Source: UMGS1696 sp045643285 (GTDB lineage Bacteria > Bacillota > Clostridia > Oscillospirales > CAG-272). Taken from it: DNA of 13,378 nucleotides. Shown piece after piece: positions 12,446 through 13,378 of the stretch. The position numbers and the translations under genes were made by a program. The DNA lies in assembly GCA_045643285.1 (NCBI GenBank), contig JAZUKN010000040.1:1-13378 (forward strand). The letters are read 5' to 3'. The notes beneath the pieces were generated by a model. It had not been told where the DNA came from, made no database searches, and saw nothing but the letters and a program-made list of their open reading frames with translations. Each line of letters begins with the position of its first letter. Positions within the stretch are counted from its first letter, which is position 1.

Positions 12446-13378
12446 ATGAACATCGGATTTACGAAAAAAGCGCAGAACGCACTGAACAGAGCATTGTACC
12501 TTGCATCCGAAATGGGGCATAACTGCGTCGGAAGCGAGCATCTGCTGCTCGGGCTTCTCTCGGAAAACGACGGAGTGGCATCCCGTGCGCTCGGTGAATG
12601 CGGAATAACATACGACAGAACGAAACAGCTCCTCGCGTCCATGGTCGGTGTCGGTGTGCAGACGGAGCTGTCAGCCGCCGACATCACGCCTAGAACAAAG
12701 CGGATAATCGAAAATTCCGCGTCGATCGCAGTCGGACTCGGTCACGGATATATCGGAACGGAGCATCTTCTTCTTGCTCTTGCCGACGAGAACGAATGTT
12801 TCGGGATGAAGCTGATAACGGACCAGGGCGTGAGCGCGGAAGAGGTGCGCCGCCGCACAATGGCATCTCTCGGAGTGAGCGGAAACGGTGAAAAGCCCGG
12901 CGAGCAGAAAACGAGAGACGAAGGACTGAAAGACACGCCGACGCTCACGCAGTACGGCAGAAACCTCTGCAAAATGGCGAGAGAGGGCAAAATCGACCCG
13001 ATAATCGGCAGAGAGAGCGAGACGAACCGAGTAGTGCAGATACTCTCGCGCCGCACGAAGAATAATCCGTGCCTGATAGGAGAACCCGGAGTCGGTAAAA
13101 CGGCAGTGGTCGAGGGACTTGCACAGAAAATAGTTGACGGGCAGGTGCCGGACACACTGCGCGGGAAGGTCATCGTGACGCTTGACATTTCCGCAATGGT
13201 CGCCGGTGCGAAATACAGGGGCGAATTTGAGGAACGCATGAAAAACGTCATGGAGGAAGTCCGCAAGAATCCGCGAATAATCCTCTTTATCGACGAGATA
13301 CACACGATAATCGGCGCAGGCGGTGCGGAGGGCGCTGTAGATGCGGCGAATATAATCAAGCCTGCTCTTGCAAGAGGT
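12446..13378 (+). CDS. clpC: ClpC, AAA+ unfoldase (N-terminal 311 residues; cut by window end)
   Basis: ClpC unfolds phosphoarginine-marked or adaptor-delivered proteins and feeds them to ClpP. The frame is open to the last base and incomplete; the family is usually about 810-820 residues. The N-domain has two repeats (about 4-70 and 79-143). Each carries a GSEHLLL or GTEHLLL motif, with E31 and E106 at the positions of the phosphoarginine-binding glutamates of the B. subtilis protein. A linker (about 145-165) leads to the first ATPase domain, with DPIIGRE (184-190), Walker A GEPGVGKT (212-219), pore loop GAKYRGEFEER (254-264) and Walker B FIDEIH (281-286). GAGAGGA lies six bases before the start. 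The middle domain and second ATPase domain lie outside the window. Confidence 0.97.
   Translation, partial: MNIGFTKKAQNALNRALYLASEMGHNCVGSEHLLLGLLSENDGVASRALGECGITYDRTKQLLASMVGVGVQTELSAADITPRTKRIIENSASIAVGLGHGYIGTEHLLLALADENECFGMKLITDQGVSAEEVRRRTMASLGVSGNGEKPGEQKTRDEGLKDTPTLTQYGRNLCKMAREGKIDPIIGRESETNRVVQILSRRTKNNPCLIGEPGVGKTAVVEGLAQKIVDGQVPDTLRGKVIVTLDISAMVAGAKYRGEFEERMKNVMEEVRKNPRIILFIDEIHTIIGAGGAEGAVDAANIIKPALARG

Overview
The window looks like a chromosomal piece of a Gram-positive, Firmicutes-type bacterium, most likely an uncultured Clostridia member from a gut or rumen. The reasons are a ctsR-mcsA-mcsB-clpC heat-shock operon, SLH-domain surface anchoring, a DUF951 gene, strong GGAGG ribosome binding sites and TTGACA/TATAAT-type promoters. 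The order or family cannot be fixed from the sequence alone. Nothing here looks like a prophage, an insertion sequence or a CRISPR locus. The main sign of past mobility is a scar at a tRNA-Ser gene.

Layout, left to right. (1) 47-417: an intact tRNA-Ser(UGA) on the minus strand with its terminator, and about 200 bp upstream of it a truncated second copy sharing 46 identical bases. The only strong minus-strand promoter lies in front of the truncated copy. (2) 483-2797: a family GH36 alpha-galactosidase with its own promoter, a palindrome over the predicted transcription start, and a terminator shared with the next, convergent gene. (3) 2809-3405: a small minus-strand protein of the putative amidase (Amidase_6) family. 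(4) 3517-6963: a 1109-residue secreted SLH protein with three SLH domains, a beta-helix-like stretch and seven divergent repeats of about 100 residues, bounded by a strong promoter and a strong terminator. (5) 6991-9005: a minus-strand operon DUF951-ruvA-ruvB (Holliday junction branch migration). (6) 9025-9937: a divergent TSUP/TauE-SafE family membrane transporter. (7) 10023-13378: ctsR-mcsA-mcsB-clpC under a promoter packed with CtsR operators. clpC runs off the right edge.

The right third forms one functional unit: a repressor (CtsR), a protein-arginine kinase and its activator (McsB, McsA), and the AAA+ unfoldase ClpC, whose N-domain recognises phosphoarginine. The residues needed for this circuit (McsB phosphagen-kinase motifs and C-terminal RDxxRA motif, ClpC N-domain glutamates) can be seen. 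The other genes are separate transcription units with no evident link to one another.

The observations most worth following are the orphaned tRNA-Ser promoter and the direct repeat at 131-176/335-380, the uncharacterised seven-fold repeat of the SLH protein, the mirror-image CtsR operators with a perfect 14-bp inverted repeat around the -10, and a palindromic intergenic element between mcsB and clpC. I do not see a clearly new multi-gene system.
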